DNA of 50,958 bases from an uncultured Acidimicrobiales bacterium (GTDB lineage Bacteria; Actinomycetota; Acidimicrobiia; Acidimicrobiales; Poriferisodalaceae), in assembly GCA_905477545.1 (NCBI GenBank), contig CAJQGN010000005.1, positions 1 to 50,958 of the forward strand, given 5' to 3'. The notes below the pieces were generated by a model. That model was given only the letters and a program-made list of their open reading frames with translations. It was not told the origin of the DNA and made no database searches. This document shows, piece by piece, positions 24,600 through 36,411 of the stretch (within the stretch, counting starts at the first letter, position 1; each line of letters begins with the position of its first letter). The translations under genes and the position numbers were made by a program.

Positions 24600-26027
24600 A
24601 TGAATGAAAATACTAACTCTAATAAAGACATACAGAGTATCTGGGCTACTTGTAGAGGACTTTTACGTAGTCAAGTTTCTGAAGCCGTGTGGTTGACATC
24701 TTTTCGCGATCTTCTGGTATCCGAAATAAGTAGCCAAAAAACGGTCCTTATTGCACCCAGTGCTGTAATTCGTGATCGCGTTATGAACAGGTATCTTCCT
24801 ATGGTCCAAGCTGCTCTATATGAAGCAGGAGCTCAAAGCACAAATATTCAAATTGATGTAACGACAGCAACTACCGCAACAAGCGATGATAAATATGTCG
24901 ATACCACAATTGTTATCACTCCAGATGGATCAGATCTACAAGATCGGTTAGAACATGTTACACCTACTCCGCCATTACCTAGTAATCGTTCTTACACCGA
25001 CACTATAAATTCCCGTTACACTTTCGATTCGTTTGTAACTGGAACCAGCAATAGATTTGCACATGCAGCAGCATTAGCAGTTGCTGAAACCCCAGGACGT
25101 AGCTATAACCCATTATTTATTCATGGAAGTGCCGGCCTTGGTAAGACTCACCTTCTGCAAGGAATAGTTCATTACATTCACAACACATACCCAAATTACA
25201 AAGCTCGATATGTCTCGACCGAGACCTTTTTAAATGAGTTTGTTGAAGCTATTAAAACATCTACGACAAGTACCTTTAAACGCAGATACCGAGATATTGA
25301 CGTTCTTCTTATTGATGACATTCAATTCATGGAAGGTAAAGAAGGTTTACAAGAAGAATTTTTCCACACTTTTAATTCATTACACGGAGCTGGACGCCAG
25401 GTAGTTCTGTCATCAGATCGTCCACCGAGAAACATTGCAACTTTAGAAGATCGGCTCAGGAGTCGTTTTGAATGGGGACTTATAACTGATATTCAGCCAC
25501 CAGATATTGAGACCAGATTAGCGATTTTAAGGAAAAAAACAGAGTCTCAACAAACTAATGTCCCTGATGATGTTCTTGAATTTATAGCAAGTCTAATAAC
25601 CAACAATATTCGGGAGTTGGAAGGTGCTTTGATCAGGGTAAGCGCATATGCATCACTAACACAAGAACCACTTACTAGTGACTTAGCAAAGCGAGTTCTC
25701 GGAGACATAGGATCAGGGAGAGACTCTCGTCCGATTACGCCTGGCGTAATTATGGATGCAACTTCTGAAATGTTTGGGTATGAACTCGAAGAACTTAAGG
25801 GTAAAAGACGCCATAGAAGCCTTGTTCAAGCTCGTCAAATAAGTATGTACGTCGTTCGGGAGTTAACCGATTTAAGCTATCCAGCTATTGCTAGAGAATT
25901 TGGTGGAAGAGATCACACCACGGTTATGCACGCAGTAGAAAAAGTCGGCAAGCAGATGGCTGAGCGGCGACAGGTTTATGATCAAGTGAGTGCCTTAATA
26001 TCAGACATTAAATCTAATAGACCATAA
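24600..26027 (+). CDS. dnaA: chromosomal replication initiator protein DnaA
   Basis: DnaA binds DnaA boxes and opens oriC. The product has domain I (about 1-80, [18 protein letters not shown]), a variable linker, the AAA+ domain with Walker [12 protein letters not shown] (about 175) and Walker [11 protein letters not shown] (about 235), and the C-terminal DNA-binding domain with the signature [15 protein letters not shown] (about 434). I chose ATG 24600 (MNENTNSN); a longer frame from 24570 adds ten atypical residues. Length is then 475 residues. Confidence 0.96.
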   Translation: MNENTNSNKDIQSIWATCRGLLRSQVSEAVWLTSFRDLLVSEISSQKTVLIAPSAVIRDRVMNRYLPMVQAALYEAGAQSTNIQIDVTTATTATSDDKYVDTTIVITPDGSDLQDRLEHVTPTPPLPSNRSYTDTINSRYTFDSFVTGTSNRFAHAAALAVAETPGRSYNPLFIHGSAGLGKTHLLQGIVHYIHNTYPNYKARYVSTETFLNEFVEAIKTSTTSTFKRRYRDIDVLLIDDIQFMEGKEGLQEEFFHTFNSLHGAGRQVVLSSDRPPRNIATLEDRLRSRFEWGLITDIQPPDIETRLAILRKKTESQQTNVPDDVLEFIASLITNNIRELEGALIRVSAYASLTQEPLTSDLAKRVLGDIGSGRDSRPITPGVIMDATSEMFGYELEELKGKRRHRSLVQARQISMYVVRELTDLSYPAIAREFGGRDHTTVMHAVEKVGKQMAERRQVYDQVSALISDIKSNRP

Positions 26028-26263
26028 AGTTATAATGCAAGGAGAACCAGTGGACAATAATGTGTGTTTACTTGTGGATAATATGCACTCGTACACAACC
26101 ATTATCACCTATAGGCTTTACCCAAAATTCCTTGTGGACACCTGTGCAGAGTAGTGTTGACAAGTAAATGATGCTTGACCTGCACTTATAGGTACTTCTC
26201 CACAATCCACAAGCCTTATTGCTACTACTAAATATTTATATCTATTGATAGAAAGGTAATGAC
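26028..26263. other. probable chromosomal origin oriC (dnaA-dnaN intergenic)
   Basis: The 236 bp between dnaA and dnaN contain one perfect DnaA box (TGTGGATAA, 26073-26081) and weaker ones: TGTGGACAC (26133-26141), TTCTCCACA (26196-26204, one mismatch) and CAATCCACA (26203-26211). An AT-rich stretch (26221-26250) could be the unwinding element. Actinobacterial origins lie in this interval, and gene strands turn outward from it. Confidence 0.8.
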
Positions 26264-27370
26264 ATGAAGTTTCGATGTGAACGCGATGCTCTTGTCGATC
26301 AACTAACGGCCAGCAGCAGGGCTGTCAGTAATCGTGGTGGTGCTCTTCCGGTACTGACTGGTGTATTTTTATCAGCAGAAAATGACATGTTAACAATTAC
26401 TGGCAGTGATCTGGATTTAACAGTCCGTGCAAGTCTTCCTGTGACTGTTATCAATGAAGGTAGAGCGATAGTGCCAGCGCGGTTAATTGTTGATATCGTC
26501 CGGTCGCTCGATTCAGGGGCTGTTGAAATTTCCATTCAAGGAGACGAGGCAAAAATTTCAGGTGGTAGATCAAACTTCGCTCTGCGGACTCTACCCGTGG
26601 ATGATTTTCCAATATTGCCCGAACCATCTGGTAATAAAGTGACTGTTACCTCGGAGGCATTATCATATGGACTTCGTCAAGTAGTAATGGCTGCAAGTGG
26701 TGATGATGCTCGCCCGATACTTACAGGAGTACTGCTTTCGGCTGAAGAAGGCGGGCTACGTTTAGTTGCAACCGATTCTTACAGGTTGGCAGTCCGTGAT
26801 TTACCAGACGCGACAGTTCTAAATGAAGGACAAAAGGTTTTAGTTCCATCTAGAGCATTAAATGAATTAATCCGTATTCTGGGTGATGCTGATGAAGTGG
26901 TAGTTCGTCTTGGGGATAGAGACGTGACGTTTGATGTAGTAACAGATACCGGTTCTGTTCAAGTCACTACAAGGCTAATTGAAGGGGAATTCCCTAATTA
27001 TCGTCAACTGATTCCAAGCTCATATCCGAACCAAGTCGTGGTAGCTAGAGAACCACTGCTTGAAGCTGTGAGGAGAGTAAAATTGATGGCGAGAGAAGCA
27101 ACACCTCTTCGTATCACTCAAAAACTTAATGTCTTAGAACTCATGGCAATTACTCAAGATGTCGGACAAGCTCATGAGGAAGTAGACGCCAAATATGACG
27201 GTGAAGAATTAACTGTTGCATTTAATGCTGAATATCTCATTCAAGGCCTAGAAGCAGCCACGGGCGATGAAGTTGTTCTGGAAACTTTAGACGCGTTAAA
27301 ACCTGCAGTATTAAGATCAAATAGCGGCGGAGACTTTTTATATCTTCTTATGCCAGTACGAGTTTCTTAG
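26264..27370 (+). CDS. dnaN: DNA polymerase III sliding clamp (beta subunit)
   Basis: The beta clamp tethers the polymerase to DNA. The 368-residue product has the three-domain clamp pattern: MKFRCERDALVDQL at the start, RPILTGVLLSAEEGGLRLVATDSYRLA in the middle (quoted only as the segment RPILTGVLL…ATDSYRLA), and the terminal FLYLLMPVRVS. An AAAGG Shine-Dalgarno site precedes the ATG. It is followed by recF after 19 bp. Confidence 0.98.
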   Translation: MKFRCERDALVDQLTASSRAVSNRGGALPVLTGVFLSAENDMLTITGSDLDLTVRASLPVTVINEGRAIVPARLIVDIVRSLDSGAVEISIQGDEAKISGGRSNFALRTLPVDDFPILPEPSGNKVTVTSEALSYGLRQVVMAASGDDARPILTGVLLSAEEGGLRLVATDSYRLAVRDLPDATVLNEGQKVLVPSRALNELIRILGDADEVVVRLGDRDVTFDVVTDTGSVQVTTRLIEGEFPNYRQLIPSSYPNQVVVAREPLLEAVRRVKLMAREATPLRITQKLNVLELMAITQDVGQAHEEVDAKYDGEELTVAFNAEYLIQGLEAATGDEVVLETLDALKPAVLRSNSGGDFLYLLMPVRVS

Positions 27371-27389
27371 TAGAAATAGTTGGACAACT

Positions 27390-28481
27390 ATGATTGTCAG
27401 TCAACTGTGGCTTATAGATTTTCGCAACCATGTGTCTACCGAACTGGAACTTCATCCAGGTGTAACTCTAATAACCGGCCAAAATGGTCATGGGAAAACA
27501 AATCTTTTAGAAGGTTTATCTCTGTTAAATGGGCATAAATCTTTTAGGGGAGCAAGTTCAGAATCATTAGTTAAAAGCGGCTGTGAATTTGCAGTAATTC
27601 GTGCGCAAATAGTTCGTCATGATCGTGAACACTTGATAGAAATGAAGATTGTTGCTTCTGGGAGATCACGGGTTCAACTTAATCGGCAAGCGGTTAAAAG
27701 ATTTAAAGATTTGTCGGACACCGTAAGCATTGTTGTCTTTAGCCCTGACGATTTGGAACTTATTAAAGGCTCCCCGGGAATAAGAAGAAATTATATAGAT
27801 GAAATTTTATTAAGTTGTGACAAAAAATATCGTCTAGTGAAGACAAATTTTGATCGAGTTATAAAGCAAAGAAATAATTTGTTAAAACAGGGCCGGGGAC
27901 GACTAACAAAAGATTTAGAAGCATCTTTGTCTATTTGGAATTCACAATTTGTTGAACTTAGTAAAGTTATTAGTAAGAGTAGGACTGAATTGGTTCGCGA
28001 TATTGAACCTTTAGTAGATACGTTTTATTCTCAAGTTGCAGGTAAAGAAGAGCAAGTTAAGTTCAGATATGAAACAACATGGATGGATAAGGGATTAGAC
28101 AAAGCACTTCATGAGGTAAAGCACGAAGAATTGCGACGAGGCACGACGTTGGTGGGACCCCATCGAGATGATGTGATAATTGATCTTAATAAATTAGTTT
28201 CCCGTACACATTCGTCGCAAGGAGAACAAAGAAGCCTTGCACTGGCGCTTCGGTTGTCTGAACACAGCTATGTGGCACAAAAAATTAATGATTCACCTCT
28301 TATCCTTCTTGATGATGTTTTTTCTGAGCTCGATGAAGGACGTAGTAAGAGGTTAGTTGAGTGCTTACCAAGTGCGCAGATCATTTTGACATCAGCAACT
28401 GGAACTATTCCAGTAGGTATCAATCCTGGGAAAATACTTAAAGTTTTGAATGGCAATGTAAGTTTAAGTGAAGATGGATAA
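27390..28481 (+). CDS. recF: DNA replication and repair protein RecF
   Basis: RecF is an SMC-like ATPase that loads RecA through RecOR at gaps. The 363-residue protein has Walker A GQNGHGKTNLLEG (about 30-42), the signature region SQGEQRSLALALRLSE, and Walker B PLILLDDVFSELDEGR. It overlaps the following DUF721 gene by 14 bp. Confidence 0.97.
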   Translation: MIVSQLWLIDFRNHVSTELELHPGVTLITGQNGHGKTNLLEGLSLLNGHKSFRGASSESLVKSGCEFAVIRAQIVRHDREHLIEMKIVASGRSRVQLNRQAVKRFKDLSDTVSIVVFSPDDLELIKGSPGIRRNYIDEILLSCDKKYRLVKTNFDRVIKQRNNLLKQGRGRLTKDLEASLSIWNSQFVELSKVISKSRTELVRDIEPLVDTFYSQVAGKEEQVKFRYETTWMDKGLDKALHEVKHEELRRGTTLVGPHRDDVIIDLNKLVSRTHSSQGEQRSLALALRLSEHSYVAQKINDSPLILLDDVFSELDEGRSKRLVECLPSAQIILTSATGTIPVGINPGKILKVLNGNVSLSEDG

Positions 28482-28770
28482 CCAACAAGTCAGAAATATT
28501 GCTGATTCAATCAAAAGGGTTATCGATGGACTAGGGCCAAATTCAGAAATATTGGAAGTTCATAGTCATTGGGAAGAAGTAGTCGGAAAAACAATAGCCG
28601 AACACTGTGCTCCTAAAAAGCTTGAGCAAAATGTTCTGTTAGTTGAAGTTGACCACCCCGGCTGGTCAACAGAGATTAGATATTTGGAGTCTGATTTACT
28701 AGAGCGGTTGAACAAAAAAATTCCAAAACTAGATGTGTCTGAAATAAAAGTTCGTGTGAGGAGTAAATGA
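28468..28770 (+). CDS. DUF721 family protein
   Basis: The 100-residue protein matches DUF721 (DciA-related/RecF-adjacent) proteins, which lie between recF and gyrB in actinobacteria (Rv0004 position). It shows WEEVVGKTIAEHCAPKKLEQNVLLVEVDHPGW, the family's KH-like beta-alpha pattern (given here as two parts: WEEVVGKTIAEH and LLVEVDHPGW). DciA-type members load DnaB helicase; in this genome, which has no DnaC visible here, that role is plausible but inferred. Translation is probably coupled to recF. Confidence 0.85.
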   Translation: MKMDNQQVRNIADSIKRVIDGLGPNSEILEVHSHWEEVVGKTIAEHCAPKKLEQNVLLVEVDHPGWSTEIRYLESDLLERLNKKIPKLDVSEIKVRVRSK

Positions 28771-28848
28771 TTTAGATCTTTCCTCATATACCCTAGTGAG
28801 AAGCCCATAGAACAGACCCAACATAGCTCTCGAACCCCCCCTAAGAAT

Positions 28849-28856
28849 GATACAAT
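28849..28856 (+). promoter_or_regulatory. candidate extended -10 element for gyrB
   Basis: In the 107-bp gap before gyrB, GAATGATACAAT provides TG-A-TACAAT-like extended -10 sequence (TACAAT at 28851-28856), 21 bp before the GTG start. A -35 box is not evident. The call rests on pattern alone. Confidence 0.4.
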
Positions 28857-28865
28857 AAGGGCTAG

Positions 28866-30797
<1,932 letters not shown>

Positions 30798-30806
30798 AGG
30801 TTTTTC

Positions 30807-33323
30807 ATGACTGATGTTCCGCCAAATGACGACACTACACCTCTACGTATTGACGTTGAGCCAATTGAGATACAACAAGAAATGGAGCAATCTTTTCTTG
30901 AATATGCAATGTCAGTTATCACTGCCCGGGCACTGCCCGATGCCAGAGATGGGTTAAAACCCGTTCACCGTAGAATTCTTTGGTCAATGTTTTCAACTGG
31001 AATGAGGCCCGAGCGACCGCATAAAAAATGCGCAAGTGTCGTCGGGGACTGTATCGCTAATTATCACCCACATGGAGACAGTGCCATATACGAGGCAATG
31101 GTCCGAATGGGTCAAACGTTTAGTTTAGCCAACACACTTGTCGATCCTCATGGAAATTTCGGGTCCCCAAGTGACCCACCTGCTGCTTACAGATACACCG
31201 AATGCAGGTTGACTCCTTTAGCTATGAAGATGGTTGAAAGTATCGACGAAGATACGGTTGATTTAGTACCTAACTTCGATGGTTCAGCAGAAGAACCGGT
31301 AGTGATGCCTTCAAGATTTCCAAATTTGTTGGTGAATGGAAGCCAAGGAATAGCTGTCGGAATGGCGACTAATATTCCAACTCATAACATCACGGAAGTT
31401 ATCGATGCGACTCTTTATTTAATAGATAATCCTGAGGCCTCTGTAGCTGATCTGATGGAATTCGTTCTTGGTCCAGATTTTCCAACTGGCGGATTGATTA
31501 TGGGGAAGGCTGGACTTACTCAGGCTTTTAATACCGGACGAGGATCAATTCGAATTCGCGCTAAAGCGGAGATTGTCGACGAGGGTAAAAATAATCGAAT
31601 AATTGTTACTGAAATTCCTTACCAAACTTCGGTAGAAGGAATTGAAGAAAAAATTGCAGATGCAGTAGATCGTAAGGTAATCGAAGGAATTCGTGAATTA
31701 CGAAACGAGTCCGCTAAAGGGAAAACTAGATTCGTTGTTGAGTTAAAAAAAGATGCGCCGGCAAATGTAGTTCTCAATAACTTATACAAACATTCACCTC
31801 TTCAAAGTAGTTTCGCAGTGAATATGGTTGCTCTTGTCGACGGAATTCCTAGAACTTTGAACCTTCGAGATGCCTTAGTTGCGTATGTGGACCATCAAAG
31901 AGATGTAGTCACACGTAGATCTGAGTACCGTCTTAGCCAAGCAAAGGATCGTGCCCATATTGTTGAAGGCTTAATACGAGCACTTGATCTAATCGATGAA
32001 ATTATTGCGTTAGTTCGTAATAGTGATGATCGAGCTTCTGCTCTAATTGGTTTGCAGGCAGAACCTTTTTCATTTACTGATCGTCAGTCCAATCATATTC
32101 TTGACATGCAACTTGGCAGATTAACGCGACTCGGTAGAACTCGTTTAGAAGAAGAATTGATGGAGTTAACGAACAGAATTGCTGATTTAGAATCCATTTT
32201 GGGAGATGAAAATAAGCTTCGTTTGGTTATCAAAGAAGAGTTATTAGAGGTCCGAGCAGAACATGATACTCCAAGAAGAAGCCAGATTACTTTCGATATG
32301 GGTGATATGGAAATTGAAGATCTTATCGACGATGTACCAGTAGTAATTACATTAAGTAAGGGCGGCTACATAAAGGCTGTCGCTTCAGAAACATTTAAAA
32401 CACAGGGTCGCGGTGGTCGCGGTGTGCAGGGTGCTCGTTTAAAGGAAGATGATTTACTGGTTAAAGTTTTGACAACAAGTGTGCATTCGTATCTTTTATT
32501 TTTTAGTAACAAAGGAAAGGTTTATCGCTTAAAGGCGTATCAGGTTCCTGTAATGGAACGAACTGCTCGTGGCACAGCGTTAGTTAACTTGCTTCAGTTA
32601 GATTCTGACGAATTTATCGAAGCTGTTATTGATGCGCGCGAGTTTGACGATCAGCATTACTTAATGTTCGTTACGCGTAATGGCACGGTTAAAAAAACTG
32701 CCCTTAGTGAGTATGACAAGAGTAGAACTAATGGCTTGATAGCAATAAACCTTAGTGAAGATGATGAGTTAGTCCGAGTTGTTGAAACAACAGGTGAGGA
32801 TGACATTTTCATGATTTCTAAAGATGGGCAAACAATTAGGTTTTCAGAATCGGCAGTTCGCCCGATGGGGCGTACAGCTGGTGGCGTTCGGGGTATGAAG
32901 TTGAGAGGTACAGACGTCGTCGTTGCTGCTGTTGCCGCAAATCATATTGATAGTCGACAGTTGTTGATTGTTACAGAAGGTGGCTTTGGTAAGAGGACTG
33001 ATTTAGTTCATTATCCTCGTAAAGGCAGAGGGACTATGGGAGTGCGGGGCATAAAATTAACTGAAGCCCGAGGGGCAGCCGTAGTTGCAGCACGTTTGGT
33101 GGATGTTACTGATCAGATAATCTTAGTGTCATCTGGTGGTGTGTTGATTCGGACTTCGGTTGAGCAAGTTGCTCAACAAGGAAGAGATGCATCAGGAGTC
33201 CGAGTTATGAGCCTGGGAGCGGAAGAGTCGGTTGCTGCTCTAGCTCCTGTCACAGTCGAAGATGATGAAGATATCGAACTTGTTGAGAATGATATTCTTG
33301 CAGTTAGTGAGGAAGGCAACTAG
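30807..33323 (+). CDS. gyrA: DNA gyrase subunit A
   Basis: GyrA carries the DNA-cleaving tyrosine and wraps DNA. The 838-residue product has SFLEYAMSVITARALPDARDGLKPVHRRIL-type N-terminus (seen as ARALPDARDGLKPVHRR), the catalytic Tyr130 in YRYTECRL, and a C-terminal beta-pinwheel with a GyrA box reading QGRGGRG (residues 533-539) that distinguishes it from ParC. The quinolone-region sequence is GDCIANYHPHGDSAIYEAMV, with Ala and Asp-type positions normal for a susceptible form as far as can be judged by eye. Confidence 0.98.
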   Translation: MTDVPPNDDTTPLRIDVEPIEIQQEMEQSFLEYAMSVITARALPDARDGLKPVHRRILWSMFSTGMRPERPHKKCASVVGDCIANYHPHGDSAIYEAMVRMGQTFSLANTLVDPHGNFGSPSDPPAAYRYTECRLTPLAMKMVESIDEDTVDLVPNFDGSAEEPVVMPSRFPNLLVNGSQGIAVGMATNIPTHNITEVIDATLYLIDNPEASVADLMEFVLGPDFPTGGLIMGKAGLTQAFNTGRGSIRIRAKAEIVDEGKNNRIIVTEIPYQTSVEGIEEKIADAVDRKVIEGIRELRNESAKGKTRFVVELKKDAPANVVLNNLYKHSPLQSSFAVNMVALVDGIPRTLNLRDALVAYVDHQRDVVTRRSEYRLSQAKDRAHIVEGLIRALDLIDEIIALVRNSDDRASALIGLQAEPFSFTDRQSNHILDMQLGRLTRLGRTRLEEELMELTNRIADLESILGDENKLRLVIKEELLEVRAEHDTPRRSQITFDMGDMEIEDLIDDVPVVITLSKGGYIKAVASETFKTQGRGGRGVQGARLKEDDLLVKVLTTSVHSYLLFFSNKGKVYRLKAYQVPVMERTARGTALVNLLQLDSDEFIEAVIDAREFDDQHYLMFVTRNGTVKKTALSEYDKSRTNGLIAINLSEDDELVRVVETTGEDDIFMISKDGQTIRFSESAVRPMGRTAGGVRGMKLRGTDVVVAAVAANHIDSRQLLIVTEGGFGKRTDLVHYPRKGRGTMGVRGIKLTEARGAAVVAARLVDVTDQIILVSSGGVLIRTSVEQVAQQGRDASGVRVMSLGAEESVAALAPVTVEDDEDIELVENDILAVSEEGN

Positions 33324-33435
33324 GAGTGTTATTGCTAGGTGTTGCTTAGATCGGACATATTGACACGCAAGGGTGAAATAATTTTTGTGAACATAAAAAT
33401 ATTAAATCCGACACCGATATTAAAGTAGATAGCCC

Positions 33436-34134
33436 ATGGGTAAGAAGATAGAAAATATGAGTGGTAGGGCTAAAAATTTCTCATCACGTTTTAAGTTCAA
33501 AGTAAATTTGAATCCAAAAGAAAAAGCTGTGAGAAGGCCAGCCGTTTCTGCAAGAAATAATGATTTTATATCTGATTTTGCCACTGTTGAGCCAGTAGCA
33601 GCGGAGAAAATAAATCAGGTTGAATCGTTAGAGTCAGACGTTAATGAACGTACGGCGATAAGCACTTCAAACAGTAAGCCCAATGTTTTAGAAGTTCCTA
33701 CAAATTTAGAGAAATCTTTGAAAGATGAGAACTATAAATCACAAAGTTGGTTGAGCCGCCGGAGAGCAAAAGTAAAAAGAACTCGAAGGACTATCCGACA
33801 TATAGATCCATGGTCTGTATTTAAAATTTCTTTAATCTTGTATGCGTGTCTATACGGAGCACTTGTGGTTGCAGGAACTGTTTTGTGGTCAATTATTGTC
33901 AGATCAGGTGTGGTAACTGATATTGAGGGTTTCGTCGCAGAAGTGGGTTCGTATGAAGTTTGGGAAATAAATGGTGAAGAGATATTTAGTCGTGCAACAG
34001 TAGTCGGAGCAATACTCCTCGCTGCTGCGGTGGTGTTTAATGTCGTCTTAACTATTATCTTTAATCTTATTAGTGACCTTGTTGGAGGGGTAAGGCTTAC
34101 GATACTTGAAGAAGATGAACCAGTAGAAAGATAA
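33436..34134 (+). CDS. DUF3566 membrane protein
   Basis: This 232-residue protein corresponds to the DUF3566 protein encoded after gyrA in actinobacteria (Rv0007 position). The N-terminal 115 residues are polar and likely disordered. The C-terminal domain has IDPWSVFKISLILYACLY (first helix, about 128-155), a short extracytoplasmic segment and a second helix (about 187-212), ending with an acidic tail. The function is unknown. Confidence 0.88.
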   Translation: MGKKIENMSGRAKNFSSRFKFKVNLNPKEKAVRRPAVSARNNDFISDFATVEPVAAEKINQVESLESDVNERTAISTSNSKPNVLEVPTNLEKSLKDENYKSQSWLSRRRAKVKRTRRTIRHIDPWSVFKISLILYACLYGALVVAGTVLWSIIVRSGVVTDIEGFVAEVGSYEVWEINGEEIFSRATVVGAILLAAAVVFNVVLTIIFNLISDLVGGVRLTILEEDEPVER

Positions 34135-34204
34135 ATAGTTCAGAATGAATCCGATCTTTGAGTTGGTCTTGACCTTTAATCGCCGGTACGATCATCTGTT
34201 CACC

Positions 34205-34278
<74 letters not shown>

Positions 34279-34336
34279 CATTCCGGATTCTGATTAATCG
34301 GTGGATAGAGTTGTCTTTTTCTAAACGAGTGTCGCA

Positions 34337-34474
34337 GTGAGTGCTATACGGAGAGCAATTTTAGCAGTAACGGTGGGAGCTATGGTGGCCACAGTGTTGC
34401 GTGTAAAAGGTTCTGGTGGGGTGCCTCCAAGGCATGGTAGTTGGCGCCAATTAAGTGGTCCGGATCTGCGCTGA
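34337..34474 (+). CDS. small single-helix protein (45 codons)
   Basis: A short frame starting at GTG 34337 encodes MSAIRRAILAVTVGAMVATV followed by LRVKGSGGVPPRHGSWRQLS and GPDLR. It has one hydrophobic helix (about 6-22) and a polar tail with Gly/Pro/Trp residues. The stop is separated from the next ATG (34476) by a single base (TGATATG), which implies translational coupling. I am not certain of a family, but the amphipathic design, the coupling and the absence of any competing frame make it credible. Confidence 0.55.
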   Translation: MSAIRRAILAVTVGAMVATVLRVKGSGGVPPRHGSWRQLSGPDLR

Positions 34475-34475
34475 T

Positions 34476-35465
34476 ATGTCTACTATTGCCATAATTGGTG
34501 CAGGTACTGTAGGTATTCGCGTTGCGCGCCAACTGGCGGCTGCTGATGAAATAGATAAGTTAATTTTAGGTACTAGACACCCTCTAAGAATTAAATCATT
34601 GAGTCGTCAACTATTAGACGTGGATGTTGAGGTGATAGCGCCAGGTCGGCTGCCGGACGTGGATACAGTGGTGTTGGCTCTGCCGCCAGGAGGACATGCA
34701 AAAATTGCTGAAGAAGCTGTTTCACAAGGTGCCCATGTAGTTTCTGTCTCAGACTCAGTTTCTGACATCCAAGAATTGTTAGAACTTAATAGTGCGGCTG
34801 AAAAAGCGGGCAAGTCTGTCATCGTGGGTGCTGGTTTTTCTCCTGGGTTGAGTTGCTTAATTGCTCGCCATGCCACTTCATTGCTTGATCAAGTAGACGA
34901 GGTGCATATCGCAAGAATGGGAACCGGAGGTCCGGCGTGCCAGCGGCAGCTGCATAGAGCTCGAACAAAAGAAGCAATTGATTGGAATGATGGTCATTGG
35001 AGAAAGAGACCTGGTGGTTCTGGAAGAGAATTGGTGTGGTTTCCTGATCCGTTAGGGGCGAGAGATTGTTACAGAGCTGCTCTTGCGGATGCGATTCTCT
35101 TAGTGCCAGCTATGCCGGACGTGCAACGAATTACTTCTCGGATTGCAGCGACTCGACGAGATCGTTTGACAGGCTGGCTTCCAATGTTGCGTCGGCCCCA
35201 CGTTGATGGTGGTCCTGGCGCGCTAAGAATAGAAGTGCGCGGAAAAGTTGGTCAAAGATATCAAACTGAAGTTTTAGGTGTGATTGATCAGCCCAGTGCT
35301 GCTGCAGCTTGTGTATCGGCGTTAGCAGCCGAATGGGTTTCGCATGATAATTTACCGAGGGGGGTTTGGGGCCTTGGCATGCTCGATGACCCGTTGCCTT
35401 GGCTAAAAGAACTTTCGCTTCGAGGAGTTCAAGCAGCTACGTATGAAGGTGTATCGAATCGGTGA
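34476..35465 (+). CDS. saccharopine-dehydrogenase-like NAD(P)-binding protein
   Basis: The product has an N-terminal Rossmann fold (STIAIIGAGTVGIRVARQLA) and the saccharopine-dehydrogenase-like arrangement with SVSDSVSDIQELLEL and VIVGAGFSPGLSCLIARH. The rest is a substrate domain with no identifiable residues. I start it at ATG 34476, one base after the small upstream gene, giving 329 residues; a GTG at 34455 would add seven. The substrate is unknown: relatives act on amino-acid or homospermidine-like compounds, but many are uncharacterised. Confidence 0.75.
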   Translation: MSTIAIIGAGTVGIRVARQLAAADEIDKLILGTRHPLRIKSLSRQLLDVDVEVIAPGRLPDVDTVVLALPPGGHAKIAEEAVSQGAHVVSVSDSVSDIQELLELNSAAEKAGKSVIVGAGFSPGLSCLIARHATSLLDQVDEVHIARMGTGGPACQRQLHRARTKEAIDWNDGHWRKRPGGSGRELVWFPDPLGARDCYRAALADAILLVPAMPDVQRITSRIAATRRDRLTGWLPMLRRPHVDGGPGALRIEVRGKVGQRYQTEVLGVIDQPSAAAACVSALAAEWVSHDNLPRGVWGLGMLDDPLPWLKELSLRGVQAATYEGVSNR

Positions 35466-35524
35466 TTAATCGAAAATATTTCATGCAAGGCTAATGGGAA
35501 TGTGGCACGTCAGGGGATGATTTA

Positions 35525-36364
35525 ATGAACATTATTGCCGCAATACCAAGTCCGTCATTTGATTCAATTGCGTTGGGGCCTTTTAATTTGCGTTTGTACG
35601 GCGTCGCGATAGCGGTGGGTGTGTTAGTTGCCATATGGATCGCAGAGCGCCGATATCAAGCGTTAGGGGGTGAGGCGGGCGTGGTGCAGCGTATGGCCGG
35701 GTGGGTCATACCAGGGGGGATAGTAGGAGCGCGGTTATATCACGTGCTGACAGATTTTGATCGGTTTGATGGAAACTTGGCAGCGATTCCACAAGTTTGG
35801 AAAGGAGGTCTCGGAATTTGGGGTGGGGTGATAGGTGGAACTCTAGGAGCTCTGATATTACTGAAAAAAGAGGGCGAAGATATTCCAGGTATGTTTCACG
35901 CTACAGCCGCTGCAATTCCTGTTGGACAAGCAATTGGGCGTCTGGGGAACTGGTTTAATCAGGAGTTATTTGGGCGTCCGAGCGAGTTACCCTGGGCATT
36001 AGAAATAGAAGCAAGTTACAGGCCTGATCGCTACATAAATTTTGCGACATTCCACCCGACGTTTTTATATGAAGCAGTTTGGAATTTGTGTCTTGCTGTA
36101 TTTATAGCGTTCATTGCACCAAAAATTTTCACAACGCTTCGCACGGGTTATATGTGGGCCGTTTATGTGTTTGGCTACACCTTAGGGAGGTTATGGATCG
36201 AGTTATTACGATCGGATGATGCTACTGAAATTTTTGGGGTGCGAATTAATGTCTGGACGTCCTTAATTGTTATTTCTATTTCTTGTGTAACTATTATCTA
36301 TCAGGTTAGGAAAGATCCAAAAGGTCATCGAAATTCGTCGGATGTTGTTCCACACTTGGACTAA
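35525..36364 (+). CDS. lgt: prolipoprotein diacylglyceryl transferase
   Basis: Lgt transfers a diacylglyceryl group to the lipobox cysteine of prolipoproteins. The 279-residue, multi-helix protein has the conserved GGIVGARLYHVLTDF (about 63-77) and the Lgt signature GQAIGRLGNWFNQELFGRP (about 135-153), plus HPTFLYEAVWN. A lipoprotein that would need it is encoded at 45.6 kb. Confidence 0.96.
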   Translation: MNIIAAIPSPSFDSIALGPFNLRLYGVAIAVGVLVAIWIAERRYQALGGEAGVVQRMAGWVIPGGIVGARLYHVLTDFDRFDGNLAAIPQVWKGGLGIWGGVIGGTLGALILLKKEGEDIPGMFHATAAAIPVGQAIGRLGNWFNQELFGRPSELPWALEIEASYRPDRYINFATFHPTFLYEAVWNLCLAVFIAFIAPKIFTTLRTGYMWAVYVFGYTLGRLWIELLRSDDATEIFGVRINVWTSLIVISISCVTIIYQVRKDPKGHRNSSDVVPHLD

Positions 36365-36411
36365 GGGTTAGTTCTAGTCTCAACCTCTTATTTTGTGGGA
36401 GTGAACTCATA

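Noticed and set aside
33360-33395. TTGACA before the DUF3566 gene as a promoter
   Set aside because: A good -35 box is present at 33360, but I could not find a -10 box at proper spacing.
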